Of a stretch of DNA of 64,000 nt, positions 32,371-44,811 are shown piece after piece; the stretch's first letter is position 1, and each line of letters starts with the position of its first letter. The position numbers and the translations under genes were made by a program. Source of the stretch: Immersiella caudata. Taxonomy: Eukaryota > Ascomycota > Sordariomycetes > Sordariales > Lasiosphaeriaceae. The stretch spans positions 3,596,001 to 3,660,000 of the forward strand of contig JAULSU010000004.1 in NCBI GenBank assembly GCA_030512335.1. Direction: 5' to 3'. The notes beneath the pieces are model-generated. The model ran no database searches. It saw only the letters and a list, made by a program, of their open reading frames with translations, and was not told the origin of the DNA.

Positions 32371-34810
32371 ATGCCTCTACGCGTCAAATCGCGCCCGACG
32401 GCGCCACCCGAAGCCGGCCTGCGGACCCCCTCACCCTTCGGCCGTCAGGTGCGGTTTGGATCGGAGCTTCCTGACATCACCTTTGACGACTCATTCCGCG
32501 AGGTCGTAAAGAAACTTTCCATGTAAGAGTGGAGTGGAGATGGGATCAGGCCTCTTCCAGGATCGAGTTGAGCATTTCGCTGACCAATGCCAAGATATGT
32601 TGCCGAGACCGTACAGCTTCCCTGCACGTTTGAGCAGCTCAGGACGACGGCCGCTGGTGATGGGCTGAGGACCCTCGTTGAGCATATCGTCCGCACATGC
32701 ACCCACCCGGCTATTGTCAACGCCCTGCTGGCGCTGAAGTGGCACTATGGTAGCGCAACCGAGGATAAAGGTCTGAGCGACGCGAGGGCGAATGCCTGTG
32801 AGATCGTCGCATGGCGCTTCCTAACCCACCTCTCTGAGCGAGAGGCTGTCGACTATTGCCTTTACGAGGTTCCGGAAGTATGCCCCTCCGAGGCGAGCAG
32901 GGGCGCCGATGAGGAGGAAGGGGAGGTCGATGAGAGCAGTGCGCTCCTTGCTCAAGTCTGGAGCGGCACGGCGGGCACGGCCCGAAGAGCCCTCGAACGT
33001 TCAGGCAGCGCTAGAAGGAACATTCTTCTTTCTTCCATCTCACGCCTTACCATGAGCATGACTGCCGACACTGATGACGACGACGACGAAGACGACGATC
33101 CCACTGCCCCCTTCCTCCATCTGAACGCCCTTGAAATCGCGGCCGTTGCCGATGCGAAGCGGTTCCTCAGCCAGAATGTGGTCCAAAAAATCATCACCGG
33201 TATCTGGAACGGAGACATCATCTTTTGGGACACGCTGTCGGTTCACGCCGAAAAGAAGCCGCGTTTCTACAACCCCTCGGCGGCTGACCCGTTCTCCCGT
33301 CTCCGGGTGCCCAAGTATCTCAAGGCCTTTGAAGTTTTGTTCTTTGCTAGCTTCTTGTTTCTCTACTATGCCGTACTCGTGGGGAGGGACTATTCCAAGA
33401 TCACGGCTTTGGAGGTCTTCTTATACATCTGGTTTGCTGCGTTTTCATACGACGAGCTCAGCGAGTGGATCGATGCTGGCTCCATCTTCTACACCACTGA
33501 TATTTGGGTATGTGCAGTTCAGTGGTCTTTTTGAAATGCTCGCTAACAGTAGATCCCAGAATATTTTCGACATAATCATGCTATTAATTGGCCTTGCGTT
33601 CTTCATACTTCGTGAGCCCCCAACCCAGGGTCGACTGCGTGCTGAGCTAACGATTTTCGGGGTTCAGGGATCATCGGATTGAGAGCGGCAGATCCCCAGA
33701 CGAGCTCGCGATACACAGATCTTGCATTTGACATACTGGCCCTCGAGGCTCTTTTCATGGTCCCTCGGGTCTGCTCTGTTCTCAGCTTGAGTCCTTACTG
33801 GGGTGTAAGTACCTTGCTGCTCTTCACAGATCTTGTGACTGACGCAGGAAACAGACGCTGATCCCATGTCTGAAAGAAATGGGGAAAGACTTTATCAAGT
33901 TCATGGTGCTTGTCATTATCATCTACTTTGGCTTCCTTACCACCTTCTCGCTCATTGGCCGCAACACGTACCCCTTCAAGGACATGGTCTGGTTCCTGAC
34001 CAAGATTTTTCTCGGATCCACATATGTTGGATTCGACATCATGACGGACCTTGACCCCATCTTCGGCCCGCCGCTCATGGTTCTTTTTATCATGCTGAGC
34101 TCCATCCTCCTGATGGGCTCGCTCACCGGTGTAGGTCCCCAACCCAACTTACCTTGGTTCAGGCATACTAATGTCAACTGTTCAAGATTCTGAGCGGATC
34201 CTTTTCAAGGGTGATCACACACGCGCGGGAAGAGTACCTCTACGTGTATAGCGTCTACGTATTGGAGGCGTCGACTAGCAATCGGCTCACGCACTTCTAC
34301 CCACCCTTCAACCTACTGGCCCTGGTTATTTTCCGACCTCTACGCCTCTTCTTTCCGTCAAACAACAAGTTCCGCAGCGCACGCATTCTCCTCCTGAAGG
34401 CCACGCACTTACCAGTCGTCGCCGCTATTGAGTTGTACGAATGGTTCTCGGGATCATCCGCGAAGAGCACGCAATACAATGGCTTTAGGGGACCACGGCA
34501 ATCCGCAGTAATGCCTAGCCCCATGCCCATTCAGAAGAAGTGGCCTCAGTCTCCAGGCAATGTTCGCCCGCAAGCCTCAACGTCTTCGTTACGGCCCTCG
34601 GAGTTTACTCGTCCGACCCCGCCGCGCCTCACGCGTCGGCAGGCAACGCAAGCCGAAGAGGCTGCTGAGGAACAGGCCTACGGCGATCCTTCCAACGACG
34701 TCGAGATCCGCATTGCCGATCTGTCTGCCAAGATCGACCGTCTGACAGAGCTCATCGTCAACATGCAAGCTTCGCAGTCAAAATCGATAGCGGAGGTTTC
34801 CGTTGCTTGA
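32371..34810 (+). CDS. yvc1: Yvc1-type vacuolar TRP cation channel
   Basis: Six exons (32371-32522, 32595-33507, 33560-33611, 33668-33804, 33855-34130, 34187-34810) join in phase to 717 residues. The start at 32371 gives MPLRVKSRPTAPP; it is upstream of the largest frame and recovers the conserved stretch SELPDITFDDSFREVV. Soluble N-terminal blocks (LKWHYGSATED, ANACEIVAWRFLT) and an acidic DTDDDDDEDDD loop precede six membrane segments: LFFASFLFLYYAVLV, LEVFLYIWFAAF, IMLLIGLAFFIL, FDILALEALFMVPRVC, FMVLVIIIYFGFLTTFSL and LMVLFIMLSSILLM. A pore-like WFLTKIFLGSTYVGFD lies between the last two. The C-terminal tail ends in a predicted coiled coil. Yvc1 releases calcium from the vacuole. Gene symbol by family likeness. 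Confidence 0.92.
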
Positions 34811-35245
34811 GTCTGCTTAAAATGACGAGTAAACTACGGAGTATGTAAGGGGTGTTTCCATGTTCAGGTTGTTCCTCTATCAGCATAAGATGCAGGCGTT
34901 CATGCCCATGTCTCAGCGGTTGATTTTCTTGTCGATGTATGGACGTCGTTTGTTTTGTTTCCTAACTGGAGTAGGCAAAATTGCGGTAACTGAATTCCAT
35001 TGATTTGGTGGCTGGTCTAACTGCATTGTCTCTTTACGAGTTTGGTATCATTGCCATCATACTGCCCGTGATCATTACCGCCAGCAGATAGCTCGGATAG
35101 CTACTTTACTCTTTCACCGTAGTTGCGTTCAAGGGTAATGCAGTTGGCAATACTTTCCTGCAGGATGGAAGGTCATTCGTCAAGGAGGAGCTGCATCAAC
35201 TCCATTCAGAGGGCCTTGCTGAGCAACCAAAGGCGTCTACCCACT
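34811..35245. other. Convergent 3' flank, no gene
   Basis: Lies between the stop codons of the Yvc1 and hydrolase genes. Nothing recognised. Confidence 0.5.
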
Positions 35246-36532
35246 CTACATCTCAAACGCCAACCTGGCCCACTCATCCATCCCCTCCGTCGCCTTCCCC
35301 CCTTCCCCAGCGGCCGACTCCAACACAACAAACTCGTGCGCCTGCCCGGCCAGCACATCCAACCTCACCTCCAACTCCCCATTCTCTCCCTCCAACTGCC
35401 TTGCAAACTCCACCCCCTGATCCCTCATCACCTCCATCGCCCCCACCTGAACATACACACTCTTCACCACCCCCTCTACCCCCTTCAACCATCCCTCTGC
35501 CCCATCCAACGGCAAGCCCCAGCCCTTTCCCTGGATTTTCTCCTCCTCCCAGCCCGACTTCCCTCCAAACGCCATCACCTCCAACCCCCTGAGTATCTCC
35601 AACGTCAGCATATCACTCCTCTTATTCTCCACCCATGACGACCTCCCATCTATCTCTCCCAGTGCCCCCTTCACCCACGGACTAACCAGGAACATCCCCG
35701 CCAGCGGCTCACTCAACTCTACTTTCTCCACCTTGGGATGCGCGTGCACTAGGTGGGACATCAACTGTGCCGTGAGGTTCCCGCCGGCGGAGTCCCCACC
35801 TATCAACAGGTCCCCTGGTGCTGTTTCCTTCATAGAAAGGAGGTATTTCAAAGCGAGGGATGCTTCAGTCAGCTGCGTGGGATACACAGATGCGGGAGCG
35901 AGGCTGTAATCTAGCATCGCGACTGCTACGTCTGGGTCGCCTCCGGGGGTAGAAAGGGTGCGAAGGAGGTGGAAGCCCCATTCTAGATGGCCGGCGTAAA
36001 AGGGGAGATAGTAGCCGCCACCGTGAATTAGAAGGATGACTTTCTTGGCGGTGTGGCGGTTACCTAGCCAGAGGAGGGAGGCGCCAGTGGTGCAGTTGGG
36101 GATGGGGTCAATGACCAGGGGAAAGAAGTCATTATTAGAAGGTTGTTTCTTTTGGATGGTAGAGAGGAACGATTTGTAAGAGGTAATGCAGCTTGGGAGG
36201 ATGGCTTGGGCCTGGCGGGGTGTGAGGACTGTCAGGATGGTACGGTTGATGCCGACGGTGGGGAAGTACCGGAAGGGGTTGAGTCCGTGGCTTGAGGCGA
36301 GGAGGGAGGCGCGGAGGATGTTGAAGGGGAGAGTTATGGGTGCTGGGGATGTGTTAGTGGGGGATTAGTTTCGAGTAAAAGGGGCCTTACCGAGAAAGAG
36401 AAGACGGAGGGCCAGGGACGCTTTTTCACGGACGGAGAGGGTAGGCTTGGGGTATGACTGCGAGTTTCAGTGCGGATTTCGCGGGTAATCTGATGGGAAG
36501 AGAAGTACCATGATATCAGATGCTTGCTCCAT
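35246..36532 (-). CDS. HSL-type alpha/beta hydrolase (esterase/lipase)
   Basis: Exons 36532-36509, 36457-36391 and 36342-35246 join in phase to 395 residues. The first exon encodes only eight residues (MEQASDIM). The oxyanion-hole motif HGGG is at residues 137-140 (HGGGYYLPFYAGH), the nucleophile S215 lies in GGDSAGGN, and the likely catalytic His is H366 in AGQAHEF. These mark the hormone-sensitive-lipase branch of alpha/beta hydrolases, which hydrolyse short-chain esters; the natural substrate is unknown. A hydrophobic N-terminal stretch (LALRLLFLAPITLPF) may be membrane-associated. The gene is divergent from a flavin monooxygenase gene 1.1 kb away. It shows the C-rich then G-rich switch near 35800. 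Confidence 0.88.
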
Positions 36533-37652
36533 TGGAAGAGACAATCAACATGCGAGAAGTGGAATATTCAGGGGTCCAGGACCGTGGCTGTTGACAAGTC
36601 GTTGTAGGGTCTCAACACCGCCACAGACTCATAAGCGTCAATTTCTGGAGCGAGATCTCGAATCAGGAATCAAAACCCAAGCTGCTTTTCGGGAGATCGC
36701 CCCCCAATTATGTCGAGGGAAGCCTTGGAGCAGTCACATCATGGTGGGTGCCACGATTTTCCAGCCCGGAACTAGAAAACCAACCGCATATGGCCCGGGC
36801 TCCGAGGTCGCGGGATCAACCTTCCAGTGGTCCGTTGTACAGCATCGCATCATACAAATGTCCGTGTTGTGCCTTTGTTGCATGCGCTGCTGCTACCAGT
36901 GGCGCAAATTCGGCGACAGCGAAACTGTCCCGATTCGGTGTACGATCCCGCCAAGCATTCTGACCTGACCCCCTGAGCTGCCTGACATCTTCTTTCTGAT
37001 AGGACGGCCTATTTATCCCTCGCCGAGGCGAGTTTACCTTCAAGTCGAAGTTGGGGTCAGAACCCGAACGTCGGCAATAGGTCAGTGCTTGTCCTACCGA
37101 GTACCGCTTTAGTTAGTCAGACAACGGGAGGCTGGTACGACGGTAGCGAACATGGTCTTGATGATCACCACGCAGCACAACATCGTCGAACGGCACTGTG
37201 TCTGTAATTCTGTAGCGGGCAGCCCGATGCAATGCTACCGACCCACGACCCGCTGCTGTTGAACCACGGTAAGGTTGCCACGACCGCTGATCCAGTGGTC
37301 GAGAGGAAGATGTCCTCGAATAGATAAAAGCAATGAACTGCCCGTGGTGCGATGCCTATGTGTTTTCGGAGAGTGAAGCCAAATTGAGCAAGAACTTGAG
37401 CACTCACCTTGCATCTGATCCAGCCCAAAGCGACCGCTATATTTGAACTCCACCGGACGATCCCCCCGGCTAGGTTTGAAGCTGCATTTGGCCATCTATT
37501 GTTGTCGCCTTGATATATCAGTGGATACTCCCGAGCTAGTTAAATATCTCAACACTGCCCGGGTCAAGAAGCTTCACCATTCAGCAACACAAGCCGGAGC
37601 CGCCCATCTCCCCCGAACTTCTTCGTCAAGGTCACCCAACGGACACTCCAGC
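36533..37652. promoter_or_regulatory. Shared divergent promoter of hydrolase and monooxygenase
   Basis: 1.1 kb without a supported gene. The two flanking genes start on opposite strands, so their regulatory regions are shared or adjacent. No specific element was identified. Confidence 0.4.
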
Positions 37653-39309
37653 ATGCCATCAGTCGCATCGAAACTTGCCACCGATGAGCCGGTAGGCTAC
37701 AGTCAGTTTGCCTGCATCGGTGCAGGCTTCTCAGGTATCGGTCTCGGCGCAAGCTTGAAACGGCGATATGGCATCACCAACATTCGACTCTTCGAGCGGG
37801 AGAGTGACCTAGGGGGGACATGGATGATCAACCAATATCCAGGTCAGAAGTTCATCGGGTGCAGACAAGACGTCAACATGACCAACTGACAATCACTCTG
37901 CACAAGGATGTGCGTGTGACATACCAAGCATTCTGTATAGCTACTCCTTCGAGACCAATCCAGCCTGGGATTCCGTACTCCCCCCTCGCGCCGACATCCA
38001 AGCCTACCTGCGGAACGTCGCAGCGAAGTATGATCTCATCGACAAGATCTCTTTCAACACCAGCGTGGAGAAGTGCGAGTGGGTCGAGGAAAAGGGACGC
38101 TGGAGAATGACTGTGCGTGACAACGCCTCAGGTCACCCATCTGTGCATGAGGCCCAGTTCGTCTTCAGCGGAGTCGGCCTCTTCAGCAAGCCGCGGATAC
38201 CCGAAATTCCGGGGCTCGACAGCTTCAAGGGCCCAGTTGTTCATACCGCCCGATGGCCTCAGGGATTGAACCTGAAGGACAGGAAGGTTATCGTCCTAGG
38301 AAACGGCTGCTCAGCATCGCAGGTCGTGCCCGCTATCTTGGACGAAGCCGCGAGCATTACGCAGATTGTACGCACCAAGCACTGGATCATACCGAACATC
38401 AAGGACACCTTCAACGTCTCCCCGTTGGCGACGCTGACCAAACACGCTCCTTGGACTCGTGGCCTTCAGCGTTCGCTGCTGTTCTGGCTCACAGAGCTGC
38501 AATATCCCCCCTTCCTGATGAACCGCCTCGGGGGGTGGCTGCGGAGTCGATCAGCCAAGGCCGCCGAGAACAACATCAGAGCAACTGCGCCAGAGAAGTA
38601 TCATGATCTTCTTATTCCCGACTTCGAGATGGGATACAAGCGGCGCATCTTTGACCCTGGGTACTTGAAGAGCCTGAAATCGGACAAGATCACCCTCACA
38701 GACGAAGCCGTGTTCGAGATTATTTCGGAGGGCATCCGCACTGGGAAGGGTATCATCGAGGCAGATGTGATCATTTGTGCCACAGGTTTCCACACCAATC
38801 GCTTTCTCGTGGATATTGATGTAGTCGGCCGAAATGCCGAAAATCTCCAGGAGCATTGGTCGAAGATTGGTGGGCCATCGGCATACGACTGTTGTGCTGT
38901 GAGCGGTTTCCCCAACTTCTTCTTTCTTTGCGGTGAGTACTTTCCTTCAGCCCGTAGGCTCATTGCGGAGGATGTTTGCTGATGGTTCCTCAAAGGCCCC
39001 AACTCTGGCACGGGACATACCACGCTGACCATCGCCATCGAGAACGCGATCAACCTTGCGCTGCGCTTGATCAAGCCCGTGCTAGACGGCAAGGCTACCT
39101 CCGTCGAGGTCAAGAGGGATGCCGAAGAAAAGTATACCCGGCAGTTGCAGGCCGATCTGAAGAAGATGGTTTGGGGAGCCCAGAAGGGCCATACTTGGTA
39201 TCTGGACGGGTCTGGAACGGGATGGAACGCCAGCATGTATCCCTGGTGGCAGATCTACGCCATCTGCCGAAGTTTCCCAACATGGAGAGATTGGAATCTT
39301 CAAAAGTGA
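37653..39309 (+). CDS. Baeyer-Villiger-type flavin monooxygenase
   Basis: Exons 37653-37842, 37907-38932 and 38996-39309 join in phase to 509 residues. The FAD Rossmann motif is at the N terminus (CIGAGFSGIGLG, residues 21-32), followed by DLGGTWMINQYPGCACD, where the intron falls inside the PG codon pair. The Baeyer-Villiger fingerprint FxGxxxHxxxWP is complete as FKGPVVHTARWP. The NADPH-binding motif is VIVLGNGCSASQ, and the late ATG-like motif is ADVIICATGFHTN. Such enzymes insert oxygen next to a carbonyl or oxidise heteroatoms, using NADPH and O2. The esterase-type neighbour could in principle cleave an ester product, but this pairing is only suggestive. The start at 37653 (MPSVASKLA) is the last ATG before the FAD motif. 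Confidence 0.9.
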
Positions 39310-39563
39310 GATGGGAACGGATGGTTGGGCATCGAGGTTGGCCTCAACGGGAGGTTGCCAGGCCCTGGTCGTGACTTCCCTTTTGACACATCGGCGGAGT
39401 CTGGTGGAACAATTTGGCCCCCACAAGCCTTAAATGCCCCAGGTACCCAGCTGTGCAGAGATAGCCTGCAGGCCAATACACTTTTTTTCTCAGTATTGCT
39501 TCGGTGAGTCGCGCCTCCAGCAGCTAACTGTTCCGCCGAGGAGAGAGAGCATCATCACTCGCC

Positions 39564-42500
39564 ATGGACTTCAACACTGGAAGCGACCTTATTTCGCTAA
39601 AAGAGTCGCTTCAAGATGTACAGATCGAGCCATCCGGGTGGGAAAACCCAGACATGGAAGCCGATGAATACGCCCGATGGAACGGCCTCACTATCGACAG
39701 CCGCTTCGATTCGTGGCCCCGTCTGGTAGACAACGACCTCCAAATTTCTGCAACTGTCAACGGGGCTGAGTCGGGCAGCCTTTTCGAGATTCCGTTCCTC
39801 CAAGAATGCCTCTTTCGGGCAATTATCCCCACCCCAGAGCAATGGCAGCTGCCCGCCCCTTCGATGCTCCTGGTCCAGAGAGCCTGCAAACCGCAGACCC
39901 AGCAGGAAGTGGCGACTCTCATGGCCGAGGTGTGCCTCACTGAGATTTCCGAACTAAAGAAGCTCAAATTGGAGATCCCGGTCCTCCGTAGCGACCATGA
40001 AACTGACTGTCGGCAATTGGCGAAAGCCGTGGCCGAGTTCAAGAAGGAGCAGATCTCAGAGCGCGACATATCACTGTTTCCTGACAGCCTGGGCGGCGGG
40101 CTGAGTTTCACAGAGAACGATAAGAAAGGGGATGAAGCCCTCATGAAGCAGTTCAAGGAAGAGTCCCTGGAGATGAAGAGGGAGTCGTTGGTGTTTTTGA
40201 TGCAAAGTCTCAAGGCGGATTGGTCCGACTCTGACCAGAAGGAGATGCTCGAAAGCGCTTCCACTTATACAGGAGTAAGATACCTTGACACCAACCCAAC
40301 CGCTGAGTGCTGACCAACAGATCAGATTGGTGCTCGAGAACACCTGACGCCACCTTTGAGCCCCCTACTCAAGCTCGTTTCAGACTACTTTGTCCCTGAC
40401 GAGGAAGATTGCAACATCCCTGAACCATCCGAAGCTGGATCCATGTTATCAGCAGATATTGAAGCAGCCGAGAGTCGAATATTTGAGGATGACCTCAACT
40501 TTTGGAGTTCAGTCCTCACGGCTGATCTCCCTTCCCCAGACCGCTACGATGATCTTGACATCCCAGAGATGATAAGAGCAGGGGAGCTCTCCTCAAACAG
40601 CCCGTTTGCCTCGCCTCAACCGCTCCCACGAAACACCAAGGTGGACGTTCCTCTCTTCATACCGGAGAACGAAGACGGGTGGCGGCGAGCCCAATCCAGA
40701 GTCCTCGACCCGGAAGACCTCGCCAAAGCCAAGACATTCATCCAAAGCAGTGACCCACTCAACAGACCAACCGACGTGCTAGATAAACAGTTCAACGACT
40801 TCATAAACATCAAAGCCAATTTTACCATGAGGTCAGCCGAGCAGGAGAAGCTCCAGCCATTCGATGCCATCGCAAGGATCCCAGTCCCCGTTCTCGACTT
40901 CTCGATCCCGTTGCCTGAGTGGGGCACCCGCCCATTGACAGAAGCACAGATGTTCGAGTGGGTAACTGAGAGGGCTTCCCCGGCCCCTTGGGTGTCGAAA
41001 TGGCCGCGTAGCAAAGCCGCAGGCCTGAACATGGTGTGGAGGCCGGTCCCACATATAAAACGGGGAATCCGGTTATCAGAGGCCATCGACACAGATGATA
41101 GCTTGTTTATTCGCTTCTTAGAGATGCCCAAAGAGGAAGAGGTCGCAAAGAGCTTGAATTATATCAAGAGACACTCTTGGTTTGCGTTCAAGTCGCGGTC
41201 AACAGATGATGACATTGAGATCGAATTCGAGGACGCAGCAGCAAGCCCTATTGCAGCTTCGAGGCCGAACAATCAGCAAGCTTCACTCAGTGGAACAAGC
41301 GGCAAAGACCGCATGAAGTTCCCGGATGTCCGCCCAGGGGGCTCTCAGAAGAGCGACCAACGGGTTGCGAGTCTATCAAGTGTGCGGTCCAAAGGCAAGA
41401 AGCGTATGCTGGACGAGATGCTTCAGCACAGAAAGTCAACCTCTAAAGCCAACAACAGCGAGTTCACCACCGAAGTCGCAAAGGTCGCCAAGCCAGTCGC
41501 GCTCGAGTCAGCGAACGTATTGAAGGGGTTCATGAGCAATTACACCAACATAGCGCCGCTTATAGACAATTTTGTGGAAATGCACACACCCAAGAGGTCC
41601 AAGGTTCTACACGGCGTGTCCTCCGCTTTGACAGCCTCAGTTCCTGTCCCAGAAACACAACCTCTCGCCAGTGGACAAACGATCCCACCGCCCCAGCACC
41701 TAGAACTGATGCAAGCCATAGCCCCCGCAATCACGCCCCTCAACATCCCTCCTAGGGTAATCGTCTCCTCAACAACACCAAAGCCCCTAACCGACATCTT
41801 CAAATCACACATCCCTGGCATTGACCTCTTAGAGCGCGACTACAACAAGCAAAGACCCCCAAACTGGCACCCAGGCCTCCGCTCCCCCAACTTAGACGAT
41901 GCTGACCTCACCATCTCCCCCGCTACAGGCGTACTGTTAACCACCATGGTCAAGCTCCGACAGAAGCCACTCCCAGGAAAGATCGGCCAAGTGATATCCC
42001 GCCACGTGGTGGAGAACGTCGCCGCGCGCTACGAGCACCTTATCGTCCTCGTGTCAGAAGGAAGCAAGAGCAGCGAGACCATGATCCCCCTTTCGGAATC
42101 TGATGCGAAGGTTCTCGTAGAGTTTCAAGGGTACGCTGCGGGTCTCCAGACTGACGTTCGAATTTTCTATGTCGGAGGTGGGAACGAGACGCTGGCTAAA
42201 TGGATTGCCGCCGCGATTTGCAAGCACGCGCCGGAAGCTTTCCCGGTGCAAGACCTGTTACTGCCGGTGGAGACGGGCTGGGAGTTGTTTCTGCGCCGTG
42301 CAGGGATGAACGCATATGCCGCGCAGGTCACGTTGGGGGTCCTCAAAGTTCCAGATGGGGAGCCAGCGATCGGTGGGGCACGAATGTACGGTCTCCCGTT
42401 ATTCGTGATGATGGAACCGCATGAACGGGTGGTAGCGCTAGAAGATGCATTGGGCGGAAGGAAGGTGCTAGATAGAGTGAGCCAGGCGCTCGATGAGCCA

Positions 42501-42569
42501 TGGGGTCAGAACGCTGTGGGCCATGCTCGTGACGTTGCAGACTCGGAAATGTTGCTTGACGAATTTTGA
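39564..42569 (+). CDS. Fungal DUF7102-like protein, possible Zip2/SHOC1-type XPF-fold meiotic factor
   Basis: Exons 39564-40274 and 40326-42569 join in phase 0 across a 51-base intron (GTAAGA, acceptor GATCAG) to 984 residues. The N-terminal two thirds is mostly helical or disordered with conserved patches (LTPPLSPLLKLVSDYF, WVSKWPRSKAAGLNMVWRP). The C-terminal part has a domain beginning DDADLTISPATGVLLTTM, with HLIVLVSEG, VLVEFQGYAAGLQTDVRI and LAKWIAAAI. A final helical element (GWELFLRRAGMNAYAAQ) follows. This order resembles a catalytically dead ERCC4/XPF nuclease fold with a helix-hairpin-helix-like tail, as in Zip2/SHOC1; the ERKxxxD nuclease signature is absent. I judge the XPF-like fold plausible and the meiotic role a guess. 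The gene lies 254 bases after the monooxygenase, same strand. Confidence 0.6.
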
Positions 42570-42827
42570 CGAGGCCCCACGATACCGGCATTGTTTTTCG
42601 GCACGTTCGGAAACAAGTTGGAATCTCTGTGTCGAGAACACCGCCGAGAAGCGGCAGTGGCCGTTTGGAGTTGTAGGGCGGCTCGTCTCATTGGGCCGCG
42701 TGGATCTGAAACTGACATGTAGCCTTGGGCAAGTGTCGAAGCTACAATACTTCGTAGCATATGGACGGAGGTAGAGAAGAATGTAACTTGCTGATGATGC
42801 TGAATTGTCTTGCCTGGGTGGATTCTC

Positions 42828-44316
42828 TCACGTTCGAGTTTTGTCATCCTCTGCCTCGGGCGTGCCCCGTTTCGGCAAACCGATGCTCCCAATACTCCAA
42901 ACTTTGAGGCTCGTCTCCTTCACAACAAACGGTGATCTTTTCGGTTGCAGTGGGCTTGGCTCAGACGTCGATCCACTGCAGCTTGAGCTCTCATCGCTGT
43001 CTTCGTCCCCACTGTCACCACTCTCGCAGTCGGAGTCGCTGAAATAACCATCACCCGCTATCTCCCAAGACCCCGAGCACGTCGCCACAACCGAGCCACT
43101 CGTATGCATCGCCGTACTCCCAACAGCAGACTCATGGGCATCCCATCCCCCCGACGGCGAGACCGCACCACTCTCATTCCCAACCCCTTCCCACATCACC
43201 ACACCCCCATCCTTCGTCCCCGCCCAGACCTCAAAGCCCCCAACCGCGCTCGTGCCTGGGTGCACATCACAGCTCAGCCGCTGATTCGTATCCCCGTTCC
43301 GCCCCTCTAGATGCGCAAGTAGCTCGTTCGTCCCTCTCAAATCGTAGACCAGCAGCCCCCTAGACGCCCGCTCGTTGACAACCAAGTACCGTCCACATGG
43401 AGACCATACAGTCTGCGTTACACCTCCACCCCCTATTCCGGCCTCGTCTGCCGAGGCTGCGATACCCCATGTTGCAACACACTCCCCTGCGCGCTGCAAG
43501 TCGTACAAACCCATGAACCGGCTGCGCGTGCCTACGGCGATGAGTCCGGCGTCGCCGCTCTCGCGTACCTGGGCTGCTAGGGCTGAGATGGTGCCGCGCA
43601 TGCCAATACCGTTGCCCTTTCTGATGTGGCGGGTGGATGGGATCGTGGCGATGGAGAAGAGGGGCTCGGGGGTGAGTGAGCTTGGGTTGGAGACGTCGAA
43701 GATGGCGATGCGGTTTGTCGTGCCTGCGATGAAGTGGGTGCCGGGGGCGGGCCAGATTAGGGAGGCGATGGGGAGGTAGGCTTCGGTTTCCTTTTTGATG
43801 AGGCGGAAGGAGGCGATTGGTGGGGGTTGGTGAGTGGTTATGGGTAGGCCATCATCTGAGGAGGGTTGCTGGGGAAATGCGTAGTGGAGGTGGATGGGAT
43901 GGTCGGAGCTGGCGGTGAGAATGGAGTGGGTGTATGAATTTTCCAGAGCGAAGTAGGGGCATGGAGCGATGGCGCTGGTTTGCTCTCCAAGGATGAGTGT
44001 TGCGTGAGCCTTCAGCTGAAGGGGCTCATCCCTTGGCTCAAGGAGTGTTTCTGGGAGGACGTATGAACAGACATGTTTCTCAGAAGACGAGGTGAAGAGT
44101 GTGGTCCCGTCTGCCGACCTAATGACTTCTGTCAGTGGTGGGAGTCCTATAGTTGGTGTCGATGGCATGTGGATATGTTGAGACACACCATTGAAGACTC
44201 TTGAAAAAGGGCGGAATCTGTTTTGGCTCAGCGGCGACGGAAGAATTGCGTTTGGGGGCAGTGCCTCCGTCTGGATCATTGGAGATAGCAAGAAGATCGA
44301 ACGAAGGACTACCCAT
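42828..44316 (-). CDS. WD40 protein of the WRAP53/TCAB1/Swt21 family
   Basis: Exons 44316-44189 and 44118-42828 join in phase to 472 residues. The intron falls inside the Trp codon of FFKSLQWSADGTTLF, the family's hallmark entry into the first propeller blade. Later blocks also fit: FIAGTTNRIAIFDV, LIAVGTRSRFMGLYDL, TQTVWSPCGRYL, LLVYDLRGTNELL and NQRLSCDVHPG. A C-terminal acidic Ser-rich insert (SDSDCESGDSGDEDSDESS) precedes a basic end. WRAP53 directs Cajal-body RNAs and telomerase in animals, and Swt21 is linked to splicing in yeast; the fungal role is not settled. The + strand is C-rich from 43020 to 43520 and G-rich from 43560 to 44100, so the coding strand switches from C to G mid-gene. 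Confidence 0.82.
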
Positions 44317-44811
44317 TTTCACGACAGAATTCCGTATCTTGTCATTGCCCGCAGCAGCAGTTGGTGGTGGTGGGCTCTCGACCGTTCAGCTGTGGAAGAT
44401 CGACAGGGGTGGCAGCAGCCTGAATCTCAGTTTGCGAAAAGCTGTATATCTTGTAGAGGAGCGACTTAGGATGCGTCAGCAACGTTGTAAAACCCTGCGC
44501 TGTATCTCAAGCCTTTTTGAGCATTTTCCAAAAGGAATTTTTTCATTCTCCTCGAGAAATAACCCTACATCAGGTTCGGACAGGGCTTTTGCAAAGCCAG
44601 CAAATTGAGACAATCCAAGAAATACCTTGCCCAGGCTTCTTCCCCACTGGGCTTGCCAACATCTTGGGGCGTGGTCTGTGCCTGGCGCTAGTGGGGGTGT
44701 CAGCTGCCCCACCAACACCTTGATGGGCTGGGCCCAACCTCGCTGACGTCGCGCCTCGCGATCGAACCTCCGCCTCGTCAGCTCTCAACAACATTACGTC
44801 CCGTCGTCGCG
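44317..44811. promoter_or_regulatory. Divergent promoter of WRAP53-like and PQ-loop genes
   Basis: 495 bases between two oppositely directed start codons. No individual element is assigned. Confidence 0.4.

Noticed and set aside
22156..39309. Secondary-metabolite cluster suggested by a LaeA-like methyltransferase and a Baeyer-Villiger-type monooxygenase
   Set aside because: They are 14 kb apart with unrelated genes between them, and no PKS, NRPS, terpene synthase or cluster transporter is present.
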